Origin: Mytilus californianus
Lineage: Eukaryota; Mollusca; Bivalvia; Mytilida; Mytilidae
Assembly (NCBI RefSeq): GCF_021869535.1
Contig: NW_026262648.1
Coordinates: 496,001 to 560,000, forward strand
DNA: 64,000 nt
Direction of reading: 5' to 3'
Shown here: piece after piece, positions 33,738 to 46,194 of the stretch
Layout of the letters: each line of letters starts with the position of its first letter
How positions within the stretch are numbered: position 1 is the first letter of the stretch
Made by a program: the position numbers and the translations under genes
Notes under the pieces: model-generated
Seen by the model: only the letters and a program-made list of their open reading frames with translations
Databases searched by the model: none
Told to the model about the DNA's origin: nothing

Positions 33738-36700
33738 ATGCATATTTTCAGAGATAAAATGATGTCCAAGAACTTCATTTATATGTGTTTTTTGTTGAGT
33801 TTTAAATGTATCTCAGGAACAATTGTAAGAGACATCTTCTCGCAAAATGTAGAGGCGTATGACGACACTTACGAAGATACAAAATCTCTTCACATATCTA
33901 AAGTAGAAGCTATCATTCATTGCTTAATGAAATGTTTAAACGAGGATCAGTGCGTATCGTTTTTTTACAATAAAATATCGAACACGTGCATCCTGCATGA
34001 AGATCCTTTTACATATACAATCCGGTCAAAGTCTGGAGCTGGATGGACATTTTTCCTTACCTTTATACGTAAGTAAAAGGCTTTAACGTAGTTCATTAAA
34101 GAATTGAATGCTTCTTTATGTAATTTTTTTGGGAAAAGTGTTGACCGAAGAACATTTTAGAACTGTGCGCACGAACAACACTTTTACAACCCTATAAAAT
34201 TACTAAAAGAAGCATTCAATTCTTGTAATTACATTTTTATACTAGGGTCATGAAAATTCGATTTCTATCATTTATTTCGTAAAATAACCTGTGCACTTTA
34301 TTGGGATGGCACGTGTCATCATGAATGTTACACTTCATTGGGATATGAAGGTTGATTTTAGTATTAAAGCGCAGCCGATGTTATCCAATCAAAATAACGG
34401 ATTCTTCTGAAACATACATGTAATGTAATCATATTGCATAACATTATTTTAATATTACAGCAGAATGCATTGAGTGTGTAGGTAAAGGTAGAATCTTTGG
34501 TTAGCTTGCTTGCTAGCTGAACTGTAAAGTCATTATTGGGTTAGGTATACTACCCTCCTTTCAGAGTATCCTGCAGACAGATAGATTGGTCGGACTAGTC
34601 TACTCTTACAGGAGGGTAGTTTACCTTACCTAAAATGACTTCACGGTTTAGCTAGCAAGAAGCTAACCAAAAATATTACCTTTACCTATACACTTAATGC
34701 ATTCTGCTGTAAAAGATATTCAAGGCACCATATCAAATGTATAAAAATCGGACTAGGGATTATTGTATACAACATTGCATTTACAATACAATTGCTAAAT
34801 ATTTCTCTTGTAAAATTCAATCTTACAGGAAAAATTCCCTGCTAACACAGTTGGCCTTTGAAAATACGAAATTTTGATTCCTGAAAAATAAAATATCTTA
34901 CAGCATTGAATTCTATATTGTAATAAACAATATGACAAACTGCTACATAAGTTTGAAATAGGTACCGGTTATGATTAAAACTATAATACAAGCACATGCA
35001 CGTATCAACTCCTCTTGAATTTAAATTTAAGGTATATCAGATCTAATTTTCAAGTAATAAACGTTTTCACTCATTTTGAGTAAAATATATATTCTATACT
35101 AGAAAAACTTGTTCAAAATGAACCGCAGGAGATTTCGTATAAACACTATAACAAAACTAGCATTAAATAAAAACAATTTAACATATAAAATATGCACATT
35201 ACGAATTGTAATTTCAATTTCAGCAGACTCTGGACAATGCAAGGCTGATTTCTTTTATTATCGATATCTAGATCTATGCTTTAAGTTTGGACCTGCAATA
35301 AATTCTACTGATGCTAACGTTGCTACAGTATGTAATGAACCTGATGAAGAACTTGTGAGGGTCACTTCTGAAGAAAGACAATCCTATATAGAAACAATCA
35401 CAGGTAAATTACTTTTTGAATAAACGTAAAACGCTAACATCGGAGATAAAAGAGAGCCGACAGATAGCAAAGGATATTCAAATCATGATAAGTCTAAAAC
35501 AAACTGAAAAAACAAACAAAAAGCAATCAGAAGACAAACAACATTTAACGAAAACAAAGCATGGAAAACTAAAGACTGAACAACACGAACCTCACATCTT
35601 CTGTGGGTTTAACAAGATAAAAAGAAGATTTTGGTGGTTGATTGTTAATTATTTTGGAGTGAAGATAAAGTCTGTTATGCGTATTATGAGAATAAAGAGT
35701 TATGCTATACATGTACCATTTTAAGGATGTATTTAGGTGAAATTAAATAAATCTAGAATTTAAAATTGATATAATAAGTCAGAAGAACATTAGTTAAGGA
35801 TCAAAGTAAGCTACGTGTAACAATATTGATTGGTTAAGGAACTCTATTTTGAAACATTTTATTTTTAAAAAATGGCGGGAAAAGGCTGATTCGGACTTTT
35901 AACTTATATTTGCATTGGTATTATTTGGATCTCAAAGAAAAGAAAAGATATCGATAATCTGCATAAAATTTGAAAAATGACCTTTTATGAGCTATTGAAG
36001 TCTTGTATGAAAAGAAAAATGGATGCTACGGGAGAAAATATTTTACCCTGTATCGTAGGAAAAAAACCAATGAATCCGAATATTGATAAAAATTCCTAAA
36101 CCTGACCTAAGTACATCCTTAAAATCATCCTTTTATTGGCATGTAATAGTACGAAGCAACGTGATTCTAATTAACACTTATTTGTTATCTTTAATATTCA
36201 AGTAGCACGTTTTTGTCATGTACCATTATGATTGGTTTTGCTGCGTTTTCAAACATCTAGTAAATTTGGATACATGGAATCTACTGAGTCAAAATTTTCT
36301 CATACTTATTGTTGTAACATTAGGTAGACTATGCAAGTAACATAATATATAGTTTCAATTTCTGGAGACCCTAGTTGGCGCAATGATGAATTTTCGTAAT
36401 GCCACGATGAGTATAATATGCACTTTTCATACATGTTTGTAGTTTCAATGTTAACAGACTATAGACGATGCAAGACTTATTCCCTCTACTATCGATATCT
36501 AGATATCTGTTTTATGAAATTAAATAATATTCGGCTCGGTTTATTTCTGTAAAATTGACTAACCGGAACGATGGCGAGAATTTTGACGGACGCTAGAACA
36601 AAGTATACGTTGGTTGAGGGCAGGAATTTTATCAATTGACGGTCATTTTGAATTTATTTGTCGACACACAGAAAGTATAATGGTCAACACTACATAAGCA

Positions 36701-37878
36701 GAAAGTAAAAACATATATAGTTTAAACTGAATTGGAAATTAAATACCGGTATTCATAATATATTTATATAAACAAAAAATATGGGTAAACATTAATTTAG
36801 TAGATTGGATTTAGATGCAATTTATTACTTATATGTATGTTCAGATCGTTTTCGGATGATTGGTGTATAAACAGTGAAAAGACAGACAAATGGTGAAAAA
36901 CAGGACCATTTGTTGTAGTAAATTACAAATATTACACATATATTCAGTATATGTTATTCTACATCCAAAGATGTACTTTACGAAATCAATAAAATCTACT
37001 TTGAATTACGAAAAAGGTGTTGGTCTTCCACAGAAAACACTAGACGTTTGTACTTCCTTATTAGAGCTCCAGCTGTTATATTCGTGACTGGTGTCGCTGA
37101 TTATGATGTTATATTATTGATTTTATACTGTTTTGTTTTCTAAACAACATTTTAAAGTTACATCAATATCATAAAATTGAGAATGGAAATGGGGAATGTG
37201 TCAAAGAGAAAACAATCCAACGAAAGAGCAGAAAACAGCCGATGGCCACCAATGGGTATTCAACACAGCGAGAAAATCCCGCAACCGGAGGCGGTCCTCA
37301 GCTGGCCCCTAAACAAAAATGTGTACTAGTTCAGTGAAAATGGACGTCATACTAAACATATAAAAGAACTAAAATTGAAAAACATACAAGACTAACAAAG
37401 GCCAGACTGAGGCTCCTGACTTGGGACAGGCGCAAAAATGCGGCGGGGTTAAACATGTTTTGTGAGATCTCAACCTCTCCCTATACCTCTAGCCAATGTA
37501 GAATAAACAAACACACAGTTATACGCACAGTAAAACTCAGTTTTAAAGAAGTCCGAGTCTGATGTCAGAATAGGTAACAAACGAAACTAAGCAAAATGAC
37601 AATGTGACATAAATTAACAAAGGACTACTAGCAGTTACTGACTACCAGCTCCAGACCGCATTAAACTGATTGAAAGAGTATCATCATATGAAAATCAAGC
37701 ACAATCCCTCCCGTTAGACATACCTGTTTTATAAAAGAAAGGCGGTAGATATCAAAAGAATATTCAAATTTATAAGTCGAAAACGAACTGCAAATGCCAT
37801 GGCAAAAAAAAAACAAAACAAAACAAAAATCAAAAGACAAACAACAGTATACACACACCCTATAAAAACAAAAGATTG

Positions 37879-37915
<37 letters not shown>

Positions 37916-38461
37916 AGCGATCACTACTCTTCAACCATCAATATCATCGAAAGCAACGAAGAGAAGAGATGCGGGAGTTAGCAAAGGGATATTCAAACTC
38001 AGGGATCGAAGACATACTGACAACACCGTGGCTAGAAAACTAAAAGACTAACAGACAAATAACAGTCTACAACAGTCTACAAAACAACATAGCATATACG
38101 GACTGAGGAATACGAACCCCACCAAAACAGAGGAAGATCTCAGGTGATCATGTTTATTTATGTTCGTCATTATTTTTTTAACGTATGTCAATTGTGATAA
38201 TCATGATAATGGTTAAAATTTCAGCTGACATTTATCTTGTGTACAACAACGCCATCTGTATTCAAGGAACAAGCATGATTAACCCCTCACACCAGTGGAC
38301 ATTTAACGATGGGACGATAATGCCTTATTCCAAATGGGGAATAAATCAACCGGAAGCAAATGGAACATTTATACGCATGTTGCGAGTTCACAATTACAAA
38401 TGGTACAGTATTGTTGATGCAAATATTTGCTCCTACATCTGTGAATACAAATATAATGAAG
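33738..38461 (+). CDS. secreted PAN-domain / C-type lectin protein, three exons (3' incomplete)
   Basis: Exons 33738-34068, 35224-35403 and 38225-38461, all joined in phase 1 (C|GTAAGT; TTTCAG|CA; AG|GTAAAT; TTTCAG|CT; AAG|GTACAC). The ATG at 33738 opens a peptide with a hydrophobic leader (core IYMCFLLSF, cleavage probably near residue 27); Met8 or Met9 are alternative starts. Exon 1 is a PAN/apple-like domain with Cys62, 66, 72 and 84 in the pattern CLMKCLNEDQCVSF...NTCILH. Exons 2 and 3 together read as a C-type-lectin-like domain: CKADFFYYRYLDLC, 'VATVC', EELVRVTSEER, then WTFNDGTIMPYSKWGINQPE and NICSYICEYK. The position of a Ca-binding EPN/QPD triplet is not clear. The last exon ends at a donor, so more exons exist, but I could not find them downstream. 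Likely role: extracellular carbohydrate or surface recognition, inferred from the domains only. Paralogue at 63336. Confidence 0.75.
34092..34428. mobile_element. hairpin-bearing element inserted in PAN-lectin intron 1
   Basis: Absent from the duplicate at 63667-63700. It contains an inverted pair, 'AAGAATTGAATGCTTCTTT' (34109) and 'AAAGAAGCATTCAATTCTT' (34207), around 'TGTTGACCGAAGAACATTTT'. The flank 'GTGCACTTTAT...CATCATGAATGTTAC' is shared, inverted, with 62560-62840. So the two copies of the gene region each carry a member of the same family, at different places and orientations. Confidence 0.7.
34458..34709. mobile_element. 252-bp full-length foldback MITE with TA target duplication
   Basis: The ends 'CAGCAGAATGCATTGAGTG' and 'CACTTAATGCATTCTGCTG' are inverted, and pairing continues inward ('GGTTAGCTTGCTTGCTAGCT' with 'AGCTAGCAAGAAGCTAACC'; 'TACTACCCTCCT' with 'AGGAGGGTAGT') almost to the centre near 34585. 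It is flanked by TA on both sides. The duplicate region at 63715-63725 reads TATATTAAAAG with a single TA, i.e. the empty site. A TA duplication is the Tc1/mariner-type signature. Confidence 0.85.
35404..36440 (+). other. PAN-lectin intron 2, proximal part
   Basis: Open frames here (35416-35724) are Lys-rich translations of A-rich sequence with no domain. No other gene seen. Confidence 0.5.
36455..36525 (+). pseudogene. decayed duplicate of PAN-lectin exon 2
   Basis: After 'TTAACAG', the sequence 'ACTATAGACGATGCAAGAC', TTATTCCCTCTAC, 'TATCGATATCTAGATATCTG' aligns base for base with the first 70 bases of exon 2 (35224 onward: 'ACTCTGGACAATGCAAGGC', 'TATCGATATCTAGATCTATG'). Its reading frame is interrupted and similarity fades after about 70 bases. 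It lies between exons 2 and 3 of the same gene, so an internal exon duplication followed by decay is the simplest reading. Confidence 0.7.
37170..37720 (+). repeat. 'GAATGGAAATGGGG' interspersed family, longest copy
   Basis: Motif order: 'AAAATTGAGAATGGAAATGG', 'AACAGCCGATGGCCACC', 'GGAGGCGGTCCTCAGCTGGC', 'GGGGTTAAACATGTTTTG', 'GAAGTCCGAGTCTGATGTC', 'GGACTACTAGCAGTTACTGA'. It sits in intron 2 of the PAN-lectin gene. Related copies at 18645-19125 (inverted), 27565-27860 and 46195-46345 (inverted). Confidence 0.8.
37876..37914. repeat. poly-A tract
   Basis: About 35 consecutive A, possibly the tail of a retroposed sequence on the plus strand covering 37720-37875; no coding content there. Confidence 0.7.
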
Positions 38462-38469
38462 GTACACAA

Positions 38470-40100
38470 ATGTAAAACGAAATATCATCATTTAGTTCGT
38501 GCATTTTGTAAATGCATCTTTAACAATTTTGACAATATGATTTATTGATTGATTGATTAGTGATTTCTTGACACCGCATCAGCACAAAAAGGCTATATCG
38601 CGGCGAGAGCGAATTCAAACTGGCAATTTGAATATATATATAAAATGAAAGCATTAGGTGTTTTTAATTGTCTTTACTTATTCTTCTAATTGTTATGGAT
38701 GTATTCAGTCTCGTTGAAATCTCGTTCGGGAATTTTCCAAAAACACATGTGATACAATTGGAAAATATCAATGCACTTAAAGAATAATATAATCAAACTA
38801 AACTCTGTGAAAAAATTGTGTGCTTGCAATAATTAGTTTTTGAGTAATAAAATTTTCAAATTTTATAATCCGGTCAGTGTCATCAGCAAAAAATGTTGAG
38901 AAAATGGGTGAGGGGGTCACAAAATTGATTTTACCAAAAACATGTTCATCCCATATAATTTTTTTCTTTTAAAAGTTCTTAGGTATGTTTTTCTAAATCA
39001 TTTATAATAAAAAAGTTGAAATAATATGCTTTCTGTTCTAAAAAAAATAGAGAAAATCCCAAATTTACAAAATTGACAGCATGGTCAATTTGACACGAAA
39101 ACGCAACACAATTTTATAAAACTTTTTAATATCAACACCAATCTATAGTTATTTTTTAATTCAAGTTTATTCAGATTGGCCCACTTCATCTTTAGTGAAA
39201 GTATGAAAAAAAGTTTAGTTGGGAAACTGTGTTTTTTTTCATGACAATAGCCCAAAAATGGGTAAAAATGGGAAAATCATTAAAAATGGGGTACTTCAAT
39301 AAGCCTAAGAGTTCCATCCAACTGAAAGACACTTATTTAACAACAAGGAGGAAAAACACATTGCAAATAGATATAAGATAAGGTAGAGCCTACAGTGTTA
39401 CGATTAACAGTTCTTCCTCAATTAGACCACGTTTAGTATACTATATCAATTGTTCTTCTTGGTGCTGGTAATTACTGGTAAAATCTTTGAGTTGCAATAA
39501 GATCTGGAGTAAGTAAGTAGTTTTAAAATAGTTTATTCATTTACTTAATAATTCGGATGTATGATATTCTAAAAAAGGTCAACCATATCAAAACGTATTT
39601 CTCCTGATAACAATAACTTTTCTAATAGCAACCCTTGCCAGAAGAAACTGAAACTCTTAATCATAAAAATACTAAAAGGATTCTTAATTTCTGAGGTATT
39701 GGTATTGACTGCGATGTGAGATGTATACGCACGTACTCTATGAACAGTTGAACACCGTACTTTCCTTTAAAGATTGTCATTTTATGTACATGTGGATAGA
39801 ACAGAATAAGAGTGGGACATTAGGACTGCCTCTGGAAAACAAGCTGAGGGTTTTTTAATCTCTTATAAAATATAAGATCAATAATCAACATAATTCAACA
39901 CTGTAATTAAATCTTATAATGTTGTTTTTATTGGTATAAATATTGATTTTGTTATCAGTAAATTAAAATCATACTAAATAGTTTTTTTTATACACATATG
40001 CACTTTAACGGCACTACAGTCTGTCGATACCTTTATTTTGGCATTGCACAAGGTCATGTATTTCTCTGACTGTCAATGACGTCTTTACACTAAATCCAAT
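38470..40100. other. gene-free stretch downstream of PAN-lectin exon 3
   Basis: I searched by eye for a further lectin-gene exon in phase 1 and found none. AT-rich with several T and A runs. Confidence 0.45.
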
Positions 40101-40144
40101 GGATGTTGGATGTGTACTGATTTATATTTTAGTCTTAGATACAT

Positions 40145-40770
40145 TACTTTTTTATTAGATATAAGAAGATGGAGTATGAGTGCCAATGAGACAACTCTCC
40201 ATCCAATTATTTCAGTTGTTATTGGCTTTGAGCTAGCTGTCAATAACTGCGAGTACTCTCAGATCTGTACTAAGTGTCCTTTTTGTTGTTAGGGATGATG
40301 GATGGATAAATACACTGCTACGTCCGGTCTGTGTTTATATTTAATGTTTTTCTCCTATGTTTAAGCCTTTTTCAACTAATTTTTATAGTTTGTTCTTATG
40401 TTGTGTTGTTACACCACAGTCCCAGGTTAAGGGGAGGGTTGAGCACTCACAATCATGTTTAACCTCGCCACATTCTTAATGTGCCTGTCCCACGTCAGGA
40501 GCCTGTAGTGCAGTGGTTGTCGTTGGTTCATGTCCGACATTATTTGTTTTTCGTTTATTGTTTTGTTATAAATTAGGCCATTAATTTTCTTAATTCAATT
40601 TTTCATATTTTTCGTGTCGGGGACTTTTATAGCCGTCTATACGGTATGAGTTTTTCTCATTGGTGAAGGCCGTACGGTTACCTATAATTTCTAACAACCA
40701 CTTTATTTGAACTTTGGTGGATAGTTGTCTCATTGGCAATCCTACGTCATCTCCTTATTTTTATATAAAT
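40145..40770. repeat. cluster of three interspersed repeat fragments
   Basis: 40145-40205 is 'ATAAGAAGATGGAGTATGAG' (plus). 40425-40550 carries 'GTTAAGGGGAGGGTTGAG' and 'TCAGGAGCCTGTAGTGCAG'. 40610-40770 is the 'GTCTATACGGTATGAG...GTGAAGGCCGTACGGTTACC' family. Confidence 0.65.
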
Positions 40771-42041
40771 AATATACAGATGTATCTTCACGATAATTTT
40801 TCAACTGTTCAATATAAATAATCAAATTATATACACTAAACTCTTCTACTTAACAACCGACGACTTACGATAGACCTATTTTGGGTCGTTAAGTGTAAAA
40901 TAAACCCGAACGTATCCGTTACTTGATAGAGAGGAAAGCAGTAAAAAGTATGCCAATATCGAGCAAGATTCTTGAAAATGTAAATTTCGTTTCCATCATG
41001 TCTATTGTTGTTTAATTGCAACACCACTCATTAAACGGAAGAAGCACACACTTGCCTTGTTTGTGGCCCTCCAAGTCTGGTTTCCTTTCAAGAATAAAGA
41101 ATTTTATTTTCATAGCATTACCTCCTTCCAATTGATCATAAAGAAAACTGTTCGGCTAGACAAGATACATTCATTGTCGATACGTTATTCTTCGCTATAG
41201 ACTACTGTTCTACAAGAACGGTACCGTGGTAACGATTATCTATACTTTCCTCACTAACGGAACGACCATTGAATTTTTAGGGGGTGTTATTTCAAGCTTA
41301 ATAAGAATCAGAATATTTATTTTCAAAAACTACGAGGCCCTGCACCAACCCTTTAGAATCAAATGGTCATCCCCTAATCTTGGCGTGCACTCAATATGGC
41401 AGGGCACCAAATTTTGCAAACTAGTACAAGTGATGTTGGTTGATTTTGATATTTGATGGCGGCCATCTTGAAAAAAGCCTTGATATTAAAATTTCAAGAT
41501 GGGTTCATAGCTGATATTGTTAGAAACACCCAGCACTTCTACCATTCCAAGAGTGGTGCTTTAATCATCAAACTTTTAATTTTTTCACCGACTAATGGGG
41601 TGATGAAATTTTTTTTTATATAAATTGAACCATTAATTGTTTAACATAAAATAATCCAAAATGAAGACGAGAAAATGCAGACAGCCAAACTCACTACCAA
41701 AACATTAACTATTGTAACTTACTAGTATTTCGCGCTTTCTTAACATAAAAGCGATTCCAATCTTAATGTAAGAAGTTTATATAAAACGTACGGACATTTA
41801 TAAAGAGAGGGTACACAAAAAAGAATTAATCTTAAATAGAGAAATTCTTACGTATAATTTACAACATGCGATTGTTCAGCCCATAGGTCTCGTCGCAGTA
41901 CTGAAACCATAAGCTACATTGAATGTGATTTAAAAATCAATACAAGTGAATACACTATGTACCTTTCTTAGTTTTATAATTGCATGACATATTCATATAT
42001 ATTAGACCGTAATAAGACAGTAGATAACACCCATATTAAGG
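40771..42041. other. gene-free stretch
   Basis: Contains 'GATGGCGGCCATCTTG' near 41456, a short palindromic motif (GGCGGCC-like), but no recognisable gene. Confidence 0.4.
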
Positions 42042-45000
42042 TTCATGTGGACCCTTTGGCTAAAATGGTTTCATTTTCACTTCAAAATTTATTCTGAGTA
42101 CAGACAAAACTGATCAAGTATCTGGAAAAAAATTAAGGCATATCATGCCCTAGATAAACAAAACTCAAATACATTTTTTAGAAATTTAAAAGCTTATCTG
42201 GTTTTCGCAGTACACTTTTTTTTCATTCCTCAAGAAGATGCCAAAATAAACAAAGTTGGGAAAGAGGTTTGGGAACTTCCCCACAAGTAATACAATAGAT
42301 ACCTGACAATAGTCGGTGGTTAAACTGTGTACCTTAGAGGACCATGTCAAATGAAACTTATTTGTTTGTTAATTTTATCATCTTCTGCAGGGACGACAAA
42401 AGTGTATGGAAAGCCTCAGCTGTCATATATTAGAGATTAACAAAACGTTATGCTGAAGCTTAAAATGTAAAGTTAAGACAGCGTGATGTTGAATCGAGTC
42501 ATCAAAATGCTAACTCTAAATTACAATATGCTAAGTTGAATCTGCGCAATGTTGTCTTGCAATGACAAGTGCTTTAGTCGTGATAGTATAATGGCAAGTC
42601 ACGATGTTGTGATGATATGCCAAACACACGTAACGTTGGGTTTAAAGTACATGATGTGAAGTTGACGTTGCATGATGTTAGCTTGCAGATGGATACTGCT
42701 CAGTCATCCGCATCGACAGCTATGATAACAAATAAAATGAATAGCTAAAATGTATGGTGCTGACTTGTTATTAATTAATGTTGAGCTGAGATAATACGAT
42801 GTTATATCATTGTGATATTATGATTGGTCTATCATGCAATCTGTTGATTTAAAACACCATGATGCACAGTTGAAAGTACATGATGTAGAGTTAAGATAAC
42901 ACGATGCTACACCACTATATTGAAACGAAAGGCTTACCATACAATTTGTTGACTTGAAACAACACGATGCAACGTGCTAAGCTAAGATGCTCACTTGAAA
43001 CTACAGGACGTACAGTTGAAATTTTGTAATGTTAAGCTACGATAGCACGATGTTATATCATTATAATGTCACAGTAGGCTTATTATACAATTTGCTCTTT
43101 TAAAACTACACACCGTACAGTTGAAAGTACGTGATATTAAGCTAAGATGGCACGTTGTTATATCATTAGAATGTCACGATATGCTCGTTTAAAACTACAC
43201 GACGTACAGTTGAAAGTACGTGATGTTGAGCTATGATAGCAATATCTTATATCATAATAATATCACGATAGGCTTGCCATACTATATGCTCATTTAAAAC
43301 TACACGACGTACAGTTGAATGTACGTGTTGTTCAGCTAAGACAGCACGATGTTATATCATTATAATGTCACGATAGGCTTATTACACAATTTTCCCATTT
43401 AAAATTACACCACGTACAGCTGAAAGTACGTGATGTTAAGCTAAGATAGCACGTTGTTATATCATTAGAATGTTACGATAGGCTTACCACACGATATGCT
43501 CATTTAAAACTACATAATTTTCAGTTGAAACTAGATGATGTTAAGCTAAGATAGCATGTTGTTATATCATTTGAATGTCACGATAGGCTTACCATACAAT
43601 ATGCTCATTTAAAACTACACAACGTACAGTTGAAAGTATGTGATGTTGAGCTATGATAGCACGATGTTATATCATAATATTATCACGATAGGCTTGCCAT
43701 ACAATATGCTCAGTCAAATATACAATCAGTTGATCTTTGTTTTTTAAGATTAAGACTCCAGATTCTTATGTTTTATTTCGTGGAAAACGGGAGTGGTAAA
43801 TACAAATTCTCCGCTAACTCTTACATAGATGTGATTTTATATGAGTAAAATTTGACCCTCACAGTCATAACCGAAGTCTTATAAGCGCAATATTATGTTG
43901 TATATATTAAAACACCACATAGATAAATATTTTCTTAAATATTGTTCATAAAAAAAACCCAAACAAAACATGTAAAATATAGGCAAAACTGTATTCAAGT
44001 GTAATATATAGCGAAGGGTAATTCTTTTGCTTTATGAATTTATGGAAAACTTTCTTTGTATATCATTTTGACTCCGGAGTTAAATTTCATTAATATTCAT
44101 CAACTTGCAAATAAAGAGGAAAAAATCCTGGGGATTTGTCCCTCATTCTTTTCCATAGAATTGCAGTACTTCTACGCATCGTTATTGTCTATCTGAGCTC
44201 AACAACACGTACTTTCAACTGTACGTCGTGTAGTTTTGACTGAGCATATTGTATGGCAAGCCTATCGTGACATTCTATTGATATAACAACGTGCTATCTT
44301 AGCTTAACATCACGTACTTTCAGCTGTACGTGGTGTAATTTTAAATGAGAAAATTGTGTAATAAGCCTATCGTGACATTATAATGATATAACATCGTGCT
44401 GTCTTAGCTGAACAACACGTACTTTCAACTGTACGTCGTATAGTTTTAAATGAGCATATTGTATGGCAAGCCTATCGTGATATCATTATGATATAAGATA
44501 TTGCTATCATAGCTCAACATCACGTACTTTCAACTGTACGTCGTGTAGTTTTAAACGAGCATATCGTTTGGTAAGCCTAGCGTGACATTCTAATGATATA
44601 ACAACGTGCCATCTTAACTCAACATCACGTACTTTCAACTGTACGTTGTGTAGTTTTAAATGAGCAAATTGTATAATAAGCCTATTGTGACATTATAATG
44701 ATATAACATCGTGCTATCGTAGCTTAACATTACAAAATTTCAACTGTACGTCCTGTAGTTTCAAGTGAGCATCTTAGCTTAACACGTTGCATCGTGTTGG
44801 TTTAAGTCAACAAATTGTATGGTAAGTCTTTCGTTTCAATATAGTGGTGTAGCATCGTGTTATCTTAACTTAACATCATGTACTTTTAACTGTGCATCAT
44901 GGTGTTTTAAATCAACAGATTGCATGATAGACCAATCGTAATATCACAATGATATAACATCGTACTATATCAGCTCAACATTAATTAATATCAAGTCAGC

Positions 45001-45513
45001 ACCATACATTTTAGCTATTCATTTTATTTGTTATCATAGCTGTCGATGCGGATGACTGAGCAGTATCCATCTGCAAGCTAACATCATGCAACGTCAACTT
45101 CACATCAAGTACTTTAAACCCAACGTTACGTGTGTTTGGCATATCATCACAACATCGTGACTTATCATTATACTATCACGACTAAAGCACTTGTCATTGC
45201 AAGTCAACATTGCGCAGATTCAACTTAGCATATTGTAATTTAGAGTTAGCATTTTGATGACTCAATTCAACATCACGCTGTCTTAACTTTACATTTTAAG
45301 CTTCAGCATAACGTTTCGTAAATCTCTAATATATGACAGCTGAGGCTTTCCATAAAAGTGCACAGCAAAATCCAGTTAAGTTAAAATTTTCTAAACCATA
45401 AAATGCATTTGAATTTTATTTATCTAGGGCATGCTATGTCTACAGGTTAGTCTGTGCTCAGAGTAAATTTTGAGGTTAAAACGCAGCCATTTTAGCCAAA
45501 AGGTCCACATGAA
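42042..45513. mobile_element. 3.5-kb foldback element with tandem-repeat arms
   Basis: Left arm 42042-43715, loop 43716-44195, right arm 44196-45513. The outermost bases are inverted: 'TTCATGTGGACCCTTTGGCT' at 42042 and the reverse complement of 45488-45513. Outer arm segments also pair: 'ATGCCCTAGATAAA' with 'TTTATCTAGGGCAT'; 'GATGACTGAGCAGTATCC' with its partner near 42690. The inner arms are tandem units of about 105-116 bp containing 'CACGATGTTATATCATTATA', 'ATGTCACGATAGGCTTACC' and 'ACGTACAGTTGAAAGTACGT'; I count about nine on the left and six or seven on the right. The left arm has about 190 extra bases (42216-42410). The loop has no long frame, so no transposase is encoded. Architecture matches foldback (FB/TU-like) elements. 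Confidence 0.85.
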
Positions 45514-46190
45514 TATAAACAATATACTTAACAAAAATTTAATAGAAGCGATCAACAATAAAGTATTTTGCAAATAATAAGAGGTTTTGATGATTATCGT
45601 GTAATATAGATATGAAAATATTAAAAAATTATATTGAGTGTTCAATGTATTACACAAGATCTTTTCTTGTATTGAATTTTCTTGGAACTACCTTTATTGA
45701 TCATTTGTAATTCCACTGATCGAGATATAGAGGAGTAATGGGAAAAATTTCAACATACACAATGTTTTTATTCCTGTTAGCATATCTTTGATGGTAAATA
45801 ATGTTAAATTTACGCTTACTTTTATAAACATGAAGCGGTTGCGAGCTTAAGATTCTGTTTAGGCATCCGTCTATTATTCACTACTGTGTTTTAACTCAAG
45901 ATGTCTTTACCTTTCTATGTCATTGGTTTGCTGTCTCCTCAATGTTTACCTTATATCTCATTTTATTAATATCTAAAGGGTTATCACACTAGGGTAAAGA
46001 AATATTGTTATTCCTGGACTTCACCCATCGACAGTTAACCTTGGCTAAAGTGGGGCGTCCGTTAGGCTGTGTTCGATTTATAAATACGCAGGCACGTCCG
46101 TCTGAAATGGGATCGTTGAATCGGTACATAAAGGTTGAAATATGCAATGTTTTGATATAATCAATACTTTTGGATGAGCTACTATATATT
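45514..46190. other. gene-free stretch
   Basis: AT-rich; minus-strand frames here have no domain. No repeat boundary recognised. Confidence 0.4.
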
Positions 46191-46194
46191 TGTT

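Larger units (their letters stand above)
33010..34990 (+). repeat. segmental duplication copy 1 (5' part of the PAN-lectin gene)
   Basis: Homologous to 62863-64000. Shared landmarks are 'GACACATCTGAGATTAGAA', 'CAATAGGAAAACAGGAATTT', the PAN exon, 'CATATTGCATAACATTATTT' and 'CTGCTAACACAGTTGGCC'. Copy 1 carries three extra segments absent from copy 2: about 33228-33470 (an interspersed repeat with 'CACGCGTCTGGCGTATTAAA'), about 34092-34428, and 34458-34709. Confidence 0.85.

Noticed and set aside
35416-35724. 102-codon Lys-rich frame after lectin exon 2 as a C-terminal coding extension
   Set aside because: The frame begins after a good splice donor, is A-rich low-complexity sequence, and has no domain.
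42042-45513. CRISPR-like or other regularly spaced array
   Set aside because: Units are contiguous, about 105-116 bp, diverged, and mirrored about a loop in a eukaryotic genome; there are no short identical repeats with unique spacers.
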